Shown: positions 15,320 through 22,428 of the stretch, piece by piece
Layout: every line of letters starts with the position of its first letter
Numbering within the stretch: position 1 is the first letter of the stretch
Assembly: GCA_910586485.1 (NCBI GenBank)
Contig: CAJUIA010000047.1
Coordinates: forward strand, 1 to 22,553
Reading direction: 5' to 3'
DNA from: an uncultured Acetatifactor sp.
GTDB taxonomy: Bacteria > Bacillota > Clostridia > Lachnospirales > Lachnospiraceae
Length of the DNA: 22,553 bases
The notes under the pieces: generated by a model
What the model saw: only the letters and a program-made list of their open reading frames with translations
Database searches by the model: none
Told to the model about the DNA's origin: nothing
Translations under genes and position numbers: made by a program

Positions 15320-16489
15320 CTATTGCTCAGGTACATTTTCAGGAGCGGCGGCAGATTCAGATCCGGGCTCAGGCTGAGATTCAACAGGCTGAGACTCAAC
15401 GGATGGCTGTACAGATCCGCACGTAGCGCCACAACTATTGCAGATACCATCACCGTCATAGTCAGTATGATTTTGGCTGTCTACACTGCCAAGCTCATCC
15501 TTGGTATAACTGTCGCCGCACAGGGTGCAAACGTATGTAACCTCCAGCACCGCCTGCCTGTTACAGCTGCCAGGCTCCAGAACAGTCTCCGTACCCCTGA
15601 CATAATTATGGTTATTTTTGTCTACAGGCATCTTAATATGATCCCCTTCTTTGCCGCACCGTTCACATATGTGATATTGCTCCCCCTCGCTTACACATGT
15701 AGGCCATATCACTATGGGCTCACGATATGCGTGACTCTCTACAATACCAGTGTCACTGTAGACTTTCTGGATATACCCGCACTTGGAACACATATCCACG
15801 ATACGGGAGCGGCCCGTGCAATTCTCAGGAAACGTTTCATTCAGCTGCCACTGCCATACAATATTATGATCGCAGCCAGAGCCTTCCGTGTCAGGAACAG
15901 ATTCAGCAGGCGCCTGTGTGGGTGCAGCCGAGGTGTCAGAGTTCTCAGGATTCGTCTGTGATGTTCCCGGATTCTGGACAGGCTCCGGTGCAGCGGTCGG
16001 CGTCGCCTCAGGTTTCTCCGTAGCTGCAGGTTTTTCTGTTGCAGTAGGCGTCGCAGTCTGTGCAGGCTTTTTTGTCTCAACAGGTCTTTCCGTGGCTGCA
16101 GGCTTCTCTGTGGCTGCAGGCTTTTCCGTCGCTGCAGGCTTTTCCGTCACCACGGGCTTTTCCGTCGCTGCAGGCTTTTCTGTATCCACGGGCTTTTCCG
16201 TCGCTGCGGGCTTTTCTGTAGCTGCAGGCTTTTCCGTCGCTACGGGCTTTTCCGTCGCCGCAGGTAAATCCTCTTCAACAGTCGGTGTTGCAATGGTTTT
16301 ATCGGCTTCTGCGCTATCCGTACCGGAATCCGTATCTGCCTCGTCAGTTTTCAATGCAGCCTGACTATCCAAGACAGCGCCCTCCGTATGTGCTGTGGGC
16401 TTGTTCCCGCAGGCTGACAAAGACAGCAGGAGTATCACAAGCGGCATTGACACTGTATATATTCTCTTATAAAATTCTGTCTTTTTCAT
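15320..16489 (-). CDS. stalked lipoprotein with CxxCG-repeat head and TEKP repeat stalk
   Basis: The ATG at 16489 (389 residues) sits nine bases after AGAGG; an in-frame ATG at 16498 is possible. The signal peptide ends SLSAC (Cys27). Residues 76-163 are hexapeptide repeats of the (A/V)ATEKP type. From about 206 to 358 the head carries repeated cysteine pairs: CSKCG (234-238), CERCG (276-280), CTLCG (321-325) and CNSCG (350-354), each preceded or followed by His. NHTDYDGDGICNSCGA also carries a DxDxDG calcium-type loop. This differs from the head of the neighbours, so it is a related but distinct surface protein. A short Ser/Glu/Pro tail ends it. Confidence 0.87.
   Translation of the reverse strand: MKKTEFYKRIYTVSMPLVILLLSLSACGNKPTAHTEGAVLDSQAALKTDEADTDSGTDSAEADKTIATPTVEEDLPAATEKPVATEKPAATEKPAATEKPVDTEKPAATEKPVVTEKPAATEKPAATEKPAATERPVETKKPAQTATPTATEKPAATEKPEATPTAAPEPVQNPGTSQTNPENSDTSAAPTQAPAESVPDTEGSGCDHNIVWQWQLNETFPENCTGRSRIVDMCSKCGYIQKVYSDTGIVESHAYREPIVIWPTCVSEGEQYHICERCGKEGDHIKMPVDKNNHNYVRGTETVLEPGSCNRQAVLEVTYVCTLCGDSYTKDELGSVDSQNHTDYDGDGICNSCGATCGSVQPSVESQPVESQPEPGSESAAAPENVPEQ
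16001..16264 (-). repeat. 18-bp coding repeat array (ATEKPA hexapeptides)
   Basis: About a dozen degenerate 18-bp units encode the stalk, eleven of which read TEKP. The plus strand shows the motif GCAGGCTTTTCCGTCGCT again and again. In-frame unit gain or loss would change stalk length without breaking the gene. Confidence 0.9.
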
Positions 16490-16633
16490 AAATATCATCC
16501 TCTTTCCTAAGTGCTGCGTTTTTTGTTCTAATTGAGCATACTATATATGCTATCTCCCAAAAATCACATAGACTACTTTCTTCATTTAGGAGTCCCTGTT
16601 TTTCTCTGACAAAAATTGAGCGATACGCACAAA
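16490..16633 (-). other. 144-bp spacer with an AT-rich palindrome
   Basis: The spacer between paralogue D and the TEKP lipoprotein holds AGCATA-CTATA-TATGCT (16535-16551), which overlaps a possible minus-strand TATAGT. I find no convincing -35, so a promoter with an operator is only a possibility. Confidence 0.25.
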
Positions 16634-17512
16634 TTATTTGGTTGCACCACAGTCACAGTAATAATAATCAACATAGGTGCTGGTTTCATAATGGCCCTGA
16701 TCTTCTTCATGGGAACCGATTACACCCCAGGTAGGCTCAGTCCAATGAGTCTGGACTGTGAAATTAACACAAGTACCCGCTAAATATCCCTCTTTATAGT
16801 GTTCGCTCATAACACCTGTATCTGTCGTTTCAAATCCGCAGCTGCAAATGGCCAAGCCATACTGTTCGCCGGGGATCTCACCATAGTCTTCTACAACTAC
16901 AATGTTGGGAATCCAGGTCTGTGTCTCTGCATAATGCTCTTTCCAGGAATGCTCATGAACAGGCTCAGGTGGCTGCGCAGGAGTCGGAGGCGGCGTTGGT
17001 GCCTCTGGTTGAGATGTCTGCACGGGAGCCGGTGGCGGCGTCGGTGTCTCAGGCTGAGGTGTCTGCACGGGAGTCGGTGGCTGCGTCGGTGCCTCTGGTT
17101 GAGATGTCTGCACGGGAGCCGGTGGCGGCGTCGGCGCCTCTGGCTGGGGTGGCTGCGCAGGAGTCGGTGGCTCGGTGGGGCTCTGCGTTACCGCGGGCTT
17201 TTCCGCTTCAACAGTTTTTTCTGCCTCTGCAGGCCCTTCCGTCTCAACAGGCGTTACAGTTTCAGCAGACTTTAGTGTCTGTACGGACTCAAATGTCTGC
17301 GTGGCTTCAGCCGTCACATCAGGCTTTTCTGTTTCGGTAGGTACAGAATTGTTCTCAACTGCTGAACTCTCCATCCTTTCCGCTATGCTTTCCGCGTTTA
17401 CCGTCTCTGTCGGATCTGCACTTACCGGTTCGACCCACCTGCCGCAGCCGCTTAAAAATATCATTACTGTTATAGTTACTATTTCTGAACAAAACATTTT
17501 CTTTCTTCTCAT
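16634..17512 (-). CDS. stalked lipoprotein with zinc-type head, paralogue D
   Basis: The ATG at 17512 (292 residues) follows GGAGG by five bases; the longer frame upstream has no such site. The signal peptide ends FLSGC (Cys23). The stalk is acidic at first, then almost pure Pro/Thr/Gln/Ala, with four 15-residue repeats at 123-182. The head (about 186-292) shares the invariant HEHSWKEHYAETQTWIPNI, GEQYGLAICSCGF and CDCGATK elements with A-C and has its own variable segment at 16763-16831. It is the first lipoprotein gene after the transmembrane sigma factor, 68 bases from its stop. Confidence 0.88.
   Translation of the reverse strand: MRRKKMFCSEIVTITVMIFLSGCGRWVEPVSADPTETVNAESIAERMESSAVENNSVPTETEKPDVTAEATQTFESVQTLKSAETVTPVETEGPAEAEKTVEAEKPAVTQSPTEPPTPAQPPQPEAPTPPPAPVQTSQPEAPTQPPTPVQTPQPETPTPPPAPVQTSQPEAPTPPPTPAQPPEPVHEHSWKEHYAETQTWIPNIVVVEDYGEIPGEQYGLAICSCGFETTDTGVMSEHYKEGYLAGTCVNFTVQTHWTEPTWGVIGSHEEDQGHYETSTYVDYYYCDCGATK
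16967..17146 (-). repeat. 45-bp coding repeats (Pro/Thr-rich stalk)
   Basis: Four consecutive 15-residue units of the form QPEAPTPPPAPVQTS encode residues 123-182 of paralogue D. Units are close to identical and sit next to each other without spacers. Confidence 0.88.
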
Positions 17513-17531
17513 ACCGCCCTCCGTACTGCCC

Positions 17532-17560
17532 ATTATAAACAAAGCAATAAAATGGCTTAA
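17532..17560 (-). promoter_or_regulatory. weak candidate sigma-A promoter ahead of paralogue D
   Basis: On the minus strand a perfect TATAAT (17537-17532) has a poor -35, TTAAGC (17560-17555), at 17 bases. If used, it would start within the 68-bp spacer near 17525, leaving a very short leader. Read-through from the sigma gene remains as likely. Confidence 0.3.
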
Positions 17561-17580
17561 CACCAGAAGGACCAGTCGCC

Positions 17581-19446
17581 TTAGTCCGCATCTTCCTCCG
17601 AAACTATTATATGGTCCCTTGCAAGAGCCTCTTCCACGGGAATCTCCCGAACGGTCGCTCCCTGCTCTTCAAAGGCTGCCGCCACCTCTGAAACCACGTT
17701 CTCTTCCACGCTGTATTTATCTTCGTACGTAAATGTTAATACTTCTGCCACATGTATCGCATCGGGTTCGGGTGCATCGCTATGGAAAATTTCCGCAAAT
17801 GTAATATAATGAAGCCAGGGGTCAACTATGCTCTTAAACTCCCCGTTACCCGGCTCATCCAGGCTCATTACAAATTGATCACCCACGGTCTCATGACTTC
17901 CGGCATCTTGTTCCTTAAATTCTCCATAATATTTGCTTATACCTGCCCAGCCCTCCGGGACATTCTCAGTCGGTATCTCATTAACCGTATATGAATTTGC
18001 TTCCCACGGGCTGCTTCCCGACGGAGAGTGAATTTTGGTCCGTGATATTCCATAGTACTCCTGATCGGTTTCATTTCCTCCGAAAAAGCAGTACAATACA
18101 AACGTATTTTCGCCCGGTGTCAGCGGAACAAGAGGTATCAGTTCACTGTGACCACCCTCAAAGACGATAGGCTCATCGAGGACCGGTACGTCTGGACCAA
18201 TACCCAATCCTGTTATTTCAAATGCTGCTATTGGCATATCCGAGAAAACATAAAAACAGGCCGTCTCGCCCTCCGCTTCCAGACTCTCTTCTTCCCCTTC
18301 CGAGCTCTCTTCTTCCATAGATTGGGAAACCTCCAACGATGCAGCCATTATTTCCTCTACCACTGGTTGTGATTCTACTGTTAAAGACTCTACAGATGCC
18401 TCCGACTCTTCCTGGTCAGTGACACCTTTCATGGTCTGCGGATCCTGTGACTCGCCAGAACGGGAGGCGATCCGAATCCCGCCATAAATGCCAAGGCCCA
18501 CAACTGCCATGGCTGCAAAAGCCACGAGTCCGATTTTCAGCGCACCAAGGCTGCCGGCCACAGCCGCACCCACTGCTCCGCTGCCTGTTCCTGCCGTACC
18601 AGCACCTGCCGCCGCTCCGCTGCCTGCTCCTGTCGTACCAGCGCCGCCCCCGGCCGCTGCAGCCCCATCCAGGGGCTGTGAAGCAAGGATAGCCTGAAGA
18701 ATTCGGCTGTCCGGCATCTCTGCCGCATATGCCTTCTGATTTCGAAAAAGCAACAGCAGGAACGGAAGCGGAGACAGATTGTAAAGCTTCGTGCCCTGCT
18801 TTTCCAGCTCCAAAACCTTCTTTTCAATTTTGCCCCGGCCGTACATCAGCCGGCTCTTAACGGCACTCTCGGAGACGCCCATTGCAGCCGCAATCTCTTT
18901 TACAGACATTTCCTCGTAGTAGAACATACCAATGGCAGCACGCTGATCCTCCGGCAATTCCTCGATGATCTCGCGGATCAGGCGCTTTGTCTCTTCCTGG
19001 TCGATGACCTGGTCCGGAAGATTCTCGCTGCGCTCATCCGGGAACAGCTCTTCTACAGGAGTATCCTTCTCGTCACCGGAGCTCAGCTCCGTAAACAGCA
19101 TGGGACGCTTCTTTTTCAGCCAGTCCCTGGCTGTGTTAACGGCAATCTGACGCACCCATGGTAAAAACCTCGTGTCACCCTGGAAACTGTTCAGGTGAGC
19201 AAACGCCTTTATGTAAGTGTCCTGCACAATGTCAAACACCGCGTCCTCATCCTTGATTATAGACTTGACAGTGTAGTAAACCCTGCTGTAAGTCTTTTCA
19301 TACAAAGCACCAATAGCTTCCTGATCGCCGATGCGCGCCGCGGTCATCAGCTCCGCCAGCCCGTCGCTCTGTGAGACAGGCATTCCGCAGTACGGACAAA
19401 ATGAGGCATCGTCCGCAATTTGTTTTCCGCAAGAAGTGCAAAACAT
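17581..19446 (-). CDS. transmembrane ECF sigma factor with zinc ribbon and outside domain
   Basis: This 621-residue protein joins parts that are normally separate. A zinc ribbon has Cys3, Cys6, Cys17 and Cys20. Sigma region 2 covers about 45-115 (FDIVQDTYIKAFAHL, FLPWVRQIAVNTARDWLKKK). Region 4 covers about 163-213 (LPEDQRAAIGMFYY, then SVKEIAAAMGVSESAVKSRL). A Gly/Ala-rich linker (261-299) leads to one transmembrane helix (about 300-324). Then come an acidic Ser/Glu spacer (333-395) and an unrecognised domain of about 225 residues outside the membrane. ECF sigma factors with C-terminal membrane extensions are known; the outside part may sense envelope state and the tether may replace a separate anti-sigma factor. 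The ATG follows GGAGG by ten bases. It is encoded directly before the lipoprotein genes, its likely targets. Confidence 0.9.
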   Translation of the reverse strand: MFCTSCGKQIADDASFCPYCGMPVSQSDGLAELMTAARIGDQEAIGALYEKTYSRVYYTVKSIIKDEDAVFDIVQDTYIKAFAHLNSFQGDTRFLPWVRQIAVNTARDWLKKKRPMLFTELSSGDEKDTPVEELFPDERSENLPDQVIDQEETKRLIREIIEELPEDQRAAIGMFYYEEMSVKEIAAAMGVSESAVKSRLMYGRGKIEKKVLELEKQGTKLYNLSPLPFLLLLFRNQKAYAAEMPDSRILQAILASQPLDGAAAAGGGAGTTGAGSGAAAGAGTAGTGSGAVGAAVAGSLGALKIGLVAFAAMAVVGLGIYGGIRIASRSGESQDPQTMKGVTDQEESEASVESLTVESQPVVEEIMAASLEVSQSMEEESSEGEEESLEAEGETACFYVFSDMPIAAFEITGLGIGPDVPVLDEPIVFEGGHSELIPLVPLTPGENTFVLYCFFGGNETDQEYYGISRTKIHSPSGSSPWEANSYTVNEIPTENVPEGWAGISKYYGEFKEQDAGSHETVGDQFVMSLDEPGNGEFKSIVDPWLHYITFAEIFHSDAPEPDAIHVAEVLTFTYEDKYSVEENVVSEVAAAFEEQGATVREIPVEEALARDHIIVSEEDAD

Positions 19447-19448
19447 CT

Positions 19449-19574
19449 TTATTGCTCCTCCTTTTTCTTTTTGAGGCCCGTAATCCTCCGCAGCATATCC
19501 CTTTTCTTCCCCCTGTCTATGGGGAACGATTCCATAACCAACTGAATTACGCGCCTGATAAAGCCATCCGACAT
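19449..19574 (-). CDS. 41-residue basic leader protein coupled to the sigma factor gene
   Basis: The ATG at 19574 has AGGAG about eight bases upstream. The 41-residue product has an amphipathic N-terminal helix (FIRRVIQLVMESF) and a strongly basic tail ending in KKKKEEQ. Its stop lies two bases before the sigma factor ATG, and the GGAGG that serves that ATG is inside its last codons, so translation of the two is probably coupled. It could bind the sigma factor, the membrane or RNA polymerase, or act only as a translational leader. No family is recognised. Confidence 0.6.
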   Translation of the reverse strand: MSDGFIRRVIQLVMESFPIDRGKKRDMLRRITGLKKKKEEQ

Positions 19575-19621
19575 TTTCTCTGCTCCTTTCGTCCGGTTCA
19601 GTGTGTGATCCTTACACCCAT

Positions 19622-19650
19622 AAAACGAACAGAGAACATAGCCGGTTGCA
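19622..19650 (-). promoter_or_regulatory. candidate ECF-type promoter ahead of the sigma operon
   Basis: On the minus strand TGCAACC (19650-19644) is followed after 16 bases by CGTTTT (19627-19622). This resembles the AAC -35 and CGT -10 elements of many ECF sigma promoters. It lies about 40 bases of leader before the 41-residue ORF. If real it suggests autoregulation by the transmembrane sigma factor. The match is by eye. Confidence 0.35.
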
Positions 19651-19672
19651 TAAATACCGAATTTTTTTATTT

Positions 19673-20200
19673 TCATTTCAGCTTGTTGATTTTTCTCTGG
19701 GTCAGGATCGTTTTCACGAGCTGATAAATAAAGGCGGGAACTCCGGCAAGAATCGAGAGAATTGCCTTAACTCCTATGTATATAAGCCAAAACCACCATG
19801 TCCCGATCAGAAAGATAGGAATGAAGGACTGCAGATAGGTAAAGAATTTCCAGCCAAAGGGAATGCAAAACGCAACAAAAAAATAACCAACATAATCACC
19901 AAAACCGTCAATGGCATTCTCCTGAGTAGCCATCCACCATACGCCAACGATACCAACGAGAATACCAATCACTGCAGTTTTTATGAACTCACCGCGGGTG
20001 TCAACCAGGGCATCTTTATATTTCTGCTTTCGCTGGTCTTCCTTCGTTTTTGCTTCCTGCTGCTGGTCCTTCTGAATTTGAGCGGCACAGGTATCGCACA
20101 GACAAGGCATATGCTTTTCGGCACATTCCCGGCACAATCCCTTTCCGCATTTTTGACAGGTTGCGACAGCTTCTCTTTCGGGGTGGTTAAAACATTTCAT
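19673..20200 (-). CDS. B-box-like zinc-finger membrane protein
   Basis: The ATG at 20200 (175 residues) follows AGGAGG by about ten bases; the longer frame has no site. The N-terminal 40 residues hold a dense set of metal ligands: Cys3, His6, Cys15, Cys18, Cys23, Cys26, His30, Cys33, Cys35 and Cys38, in the B-box/treble-clef style (CFNHPEREAVATCQKCGKGLC). A charged Gln/Lys-rich linker is followed by three or four transmembrane helices from about residue 75 to 165 and a basic tail. Such proteins are common in Clostridia and their role is unknown. It ends 98 bases before the 41-residue ORF of the sigma operon, so it could be a regulator of it. Confidence 0.8.
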   Translation of the reverse strand: MKCFNHPEREAVATCQKCGKGLCRECAEKHMPCLCDTCAAQIQKDQQQEAKTKEDQRKQKYKDALVDTRGEFIKTAVIGILVGIVGVWWMATQENAIDGFGDYVGYFFVAFCIPFGWKFFTYLQSFIPIFLIGTWWFWLIYIGVKAILSILAGVPAFIYQLVKTILTQRKINKLK

Positions 20201-20271
20201 GACGGTATTCCTCCTGATAATATTTTTATCCTTTTTATACTCCAAAGCCACTGTACGCGGCCTCTTATCGC

Positions 20272-20298
20272 ATTTTACCCCCCCATTCCTTTTGTCAA
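20272..20298 (-). promoter_or_regulatory. sigma-A promoter with a G7 tract in a short spacer
   Basis: On the minus strand a perfect TTGACA (20298-20293) and TAAAAT (20277-20272) are spaced by only 15 bases, and the spacer contains seven Gs in a row next to the -10. The start would lie near 20265, about 65 bases before the zinc membrane protein gene. Confidence 0.5.
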
Positions 20299-20319
20299 TC
20301 AGTTTTGCCGGCACAACAA

Positions 20320-20354
20320 AATACAGATCAGTCCAACCTGAACTGATCTGTATT
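20320..20354 (-). terminator. intrinsic terminator after the AAC(6')-like gene
   Basis: AATACAGATCAGT at 20320-20332 pairs perfectly over 13 bp with ACTGATCTGTATT at 20342-20354. Read leftward it is followed by a T-rich TTGTTGTG, directly after the acetyltransferase stop at 20375. Confidence 0.75.
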
Positions 20355-20374
20355 AGCACAACGCCCGCTATGCC

Positions 20375-20815
20375 TTACTTAAAAAGCTTTTTGGTAAAGC
20401 AGATAACCCTGTTTGCTTCTGTAAAGCCCACCGCCATGTGAAACCGATAGCTTCCCGCATTGTCCAGCTCACAGTCGCTGGCAAACTCCCCTGCGCCCTG
20501 CTCTCTGGCCCAGGCCTCACATGCGGCCAGCAGCTCTTTTGCATATCCCTGATGCCGATATTCCTCCCTGACAAAAATGCCTTCCAGGTAACCCACGGGG
20601 CTGGTTTCCGTTCCTTCCACATAATCGGAGCGCAGCTGACACTGCGCAAACCCGACAAGGATGTCGTTTTCATATTTTAAGAAAAATTGCGCTCTGCCTT
20701 TGGAAAGAAGTTCCGTAAACTCCTGAATCAGATCCTCTACTGTATTGTCCTCCCACATCTGCACTGCCAGCTCTGCCACAGTGCTTATATCTTTCATTTC
20801 TGCCTTTACCGTCAC
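20375..20815 (-). CDS. GNAT acetyltransferase resembling aminoglycoside 6'-N-acetyltransferase
   Basis: The 146-residue protein fits the AAC(6')-I-like branch of GNAT enzymes, which acetylate the 6'-amino group of aminoglycosides. Features are AELAVQMWEDNTVEDL near the start, LRSDYVEGTETSPVGYLEGIFV (61-82) typical of this group, the acetyl-CoA motif EYRHQGYAKELL (about 85-96), and FHMAVGFTEANRVICF near the end. The GTG at 20815 has GGAGG seven bases upstream; the ATG at 20797 has no site. It may confer low-level tolerance or act on a cellular amine; chromosomal homologues are often silent. Resistance cannot be inferred from the sequence alone. Confidence 0.8.
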   Translation of the reverse strand: MTVKAEMKDISTVAELAVQMWEDNTVEDLIQEFTELLSKGRAQFFLKYENDILVGFAQCQLRSDYVEGTETSPVGYLEGIFVREEYRHQGYAKELLAACEAWAREQGAGEFASDCELDNAGSYRFHMAVGFTEANRVICFTKKLFK

Positions 20816-20916
20816 CGTTTTCCCTCCTTCTTTTTCCCTGCTTTTATCCTTCCTTCTGCCTTCTCTTACGCGCCTGTCTTACTTAAAATGGATACTGTTT
20901 ATTTCCCCTATTGAGT

Positions 20917-22014
20917 TTAATTTTCCAGCTCTTCCAGCAGCTTTACGCCCATTACAGTTGCAGGAATCCGATAACCCGGCGCCAGATTGGACAGCACCAC
21001 CACCGCCGTCCCCGTCTCAGGCCGAAAGCCAAGATAGCTGTTATAATTTCCCGTTCCTCCGTTATGCCATATAATGCCGCTTTTGTCATCTATAATCCAG
21101 GCCATCCCGATCTCATCCATATGAATACCCATGGTCTCATAAGCTTCCGTAGAAGCATTGATTACTGCAAGGCTCCTGTGACATTCGGCAAAATACGGAT
21201 GCTCCAAAAGCTGCATCTGCGCGTAGGAAAGCATATCCGTTATATTAGAGGTAAGGGCGCCTGCCGCCAGATACGCATCATCCGCCTTCCAGTCCCAGTA
21301 TTTTCCAAGGTCGCCATTCTGAGCGGATATTTGGGTATTGCCGAGCCCCAGCTCCTCCTGTGCAAAATGATTCACCAGGGCTGCATAATCGGAATCATAT
21401 ACTGCTTCCAGCACCAGGCCTAACACCGCAAAGCCAAAGTTGGAATAGGTAAAGCCATAATTATCTTTATCCATATTCAGCTTGCCCGCCTTGTGGAGCA
21501 CCATTTCTTTCGTAATCCCGTAAAAGTCATTTCTTCCCTTAAAAAAACTGGAAATCATCGGGCTTTCAAAATAATATCCCTTATACCCGGAGGTATGGGT
21601 TAATAATTCCCTGATCGTCGGATATTCCCTGCCGTCAGGGAGCGGCAGATAATTGTCGATCTGATCATCAATATCCAGCTTCCCTTCTGCCGCCGCTTTG
21701 CCAACCAGCGTGGCCGTAAAGGTTTTTGTAAGAGAACCGATCTCGTATGTATGAAGCTCCGCCGGAAGCTCTTTCCCGTTTTCACCATATACCTTCCAGG
21801 AAACCTGCCCGTCCTTCACAATCCCTACGGTGATGCAGGCCTCTTTGTTATCCTTGGTGGTATATTCCAAAACCTCCGCAAAGGACAGCTCCGGTATTTT
21901 GCTGATTTGATATTTTCCGTAACACATCAGTCCGATCACTGCCAGCGCGGCACAAATTAAGATGACTGCTATGACAATGATCCAGATTTTCCTTTTCTTT
22001 TTCTCCCTGCTCAC
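20917..22014 (-). CDS. membrane-anchored serine hydrolase, beta-lactamase/class C fold
   Basis: I chose the GTG at 22014 (365 residues) because GGAGG lies seven bases upstream; the TTG at 22062 has none. A basic KKKRK and one helix (about 10-33) anchor the protein with the enzyme outside. The active-site signature is complete: Ser94-Leu-Thr-Lys97, Tyr190-Ser-Asn192 and His317-Asn-Gly-Gly320 in the KTG position. This family includes DD-peptidases, esterases and class C beta-lactamase-like proteins. LLTHTSG near 137-143 is typical of the esterase/peptidase group, so I do not call it a beta-lactamase. It follows the DUF3781 gene by 66 bases. Confidence 0.9.
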   Translation of the reverse strand: MSREKKKRKIWIIVIAVILICAALAVIGLMCYGKYQISKIPELSFAEVLEYTTKDNKEACITVGIVKDGQVSWKVYGENGKELPAELHTYEIGSLTKTFTATLVGKAAAEGKLDIDDQIDNYLPLPDGREYPTIRELLTHTSGYKGYYFESPMISSFFKGRNDFYGITKEMVLHKAGKLNMDKDNYGFTYSNFGFAVLGLVLEAVYDSDYAALVNHFAQEELGLGNTQISAQNGDLGKYWDWKADDAYLAAGALTSNITDMLSYAQMQLLEHPYFAECHRSLAVINASTEAYETMGIHMDEIGMAWIIDDKSGIIWHNGGTGNYNSYLGFRPETGTAVVVLSNLAPGYRIPATVMGVKLLEELEN

Positions 22015-22080
22015 TACAGGCCCTCCTGCTGCCGGCTGTTGGCTTGATTCCCGCCGGATCAACGTTTCTGCTTTTTTATG

Positions 22081-22386
22081 CTATATGCTGTGCGCGGTTA
22101 TAATGGTGTAGCTGTAGGCGTTTATGGTAATCACGCAACCGTCCCCACGGACATACCAGTTCTTCCCTTTTCTCGAAATCTCCGCCTGAGCCGAGTTCAC
22201 CTGCTCCCGGCACCATTTTACCACATCTTCCACATCCAGAGAAAGATTTCTTCTTATCCTTTCTATGCCCAGCTCCGTAGTATGCAGTTTATCCAGGTTT
22301 TCCAGCAATTCGTTTTCACCGCTCATATCCTTGCCCCGCATGTTGTTCTTTAAAACCGGCATAATTGCGCGTTCAATATAAGACAC
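22081..22386 (-). CDS. DUF3781 family protein
   Basis: The 101-residue protein shows the DUF3781 pattern: LLENLDKLHTTELGIERIRRNL, DVVKWCREQV and RKGKNWYVRGDG followed by a C-terminal ITINAYSYTIITAH. The GTG at 22386 has GGGAGGGG upstream at seven bases and is preferred over the ATG at 22326, which has only AAGGA at two bases. The family is small and unstudied; it often sits beside regulators in Clostridia and Bacilli. It is preceded by a promoter with an operator-like palindrome and followed by the serine hydrolase gene. Confidence 0.85.
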   Translation of the reverse strand: MSYIERAIMPVLKNNMRGKDMSGENELLENLDKLHTTELGIERIRRNLSLDVEDVVKWCREQVNSAQAEISRKGKNWYVRGDGCVITINAYSYTIITAHSI

Positions 22387-22403
22387 AGCATCCCCTCCCT
22401 GGC

Positions 22404-22428
22404 TAATCTAAAATCTAACTTTAGATTA
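22404..22428. promoter_or_regulatory. operator-like palindrome over the start site
   Basis: TAATCTAAA and TTTAGATTA form a perfect 9-bp inverted repeat with a seven-base centre, ATCTAAC, which itself carries another ATCTAA. The palindrome overlaps the -10 and the expected start, a typical place for a dimeric repressor. It could also form a hairpin at the 5' end of the RNA. Confidence 0.65.

Noticed and set aside
11320..17340. Many long plus-strand reading frames opposite the lipoprotein genes
   Set aside because: They mirror low-complexity repeats on the coding strand, have poor starts, and show Arg/Leu- or Ser/Val-only compositions; the minus strand has signal peptides, ribosome sites and conserved heads.
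20217..20245. TTGGAG-N17-TATTAT ahead of the zinc membrane protein gene
   Set aside because: The start would fall on the ribosome site itself; the TTGACA promoter at 20272-20298 fits better.
20375..22014. An antibiotic-resistance cassette made of the AAC(6')-like and beta-lactamase-fold genes
   Set aside because: There are no mobile-element marks around them, base composition matches neighbours, and both families are common as chromosomal genes without resistance.
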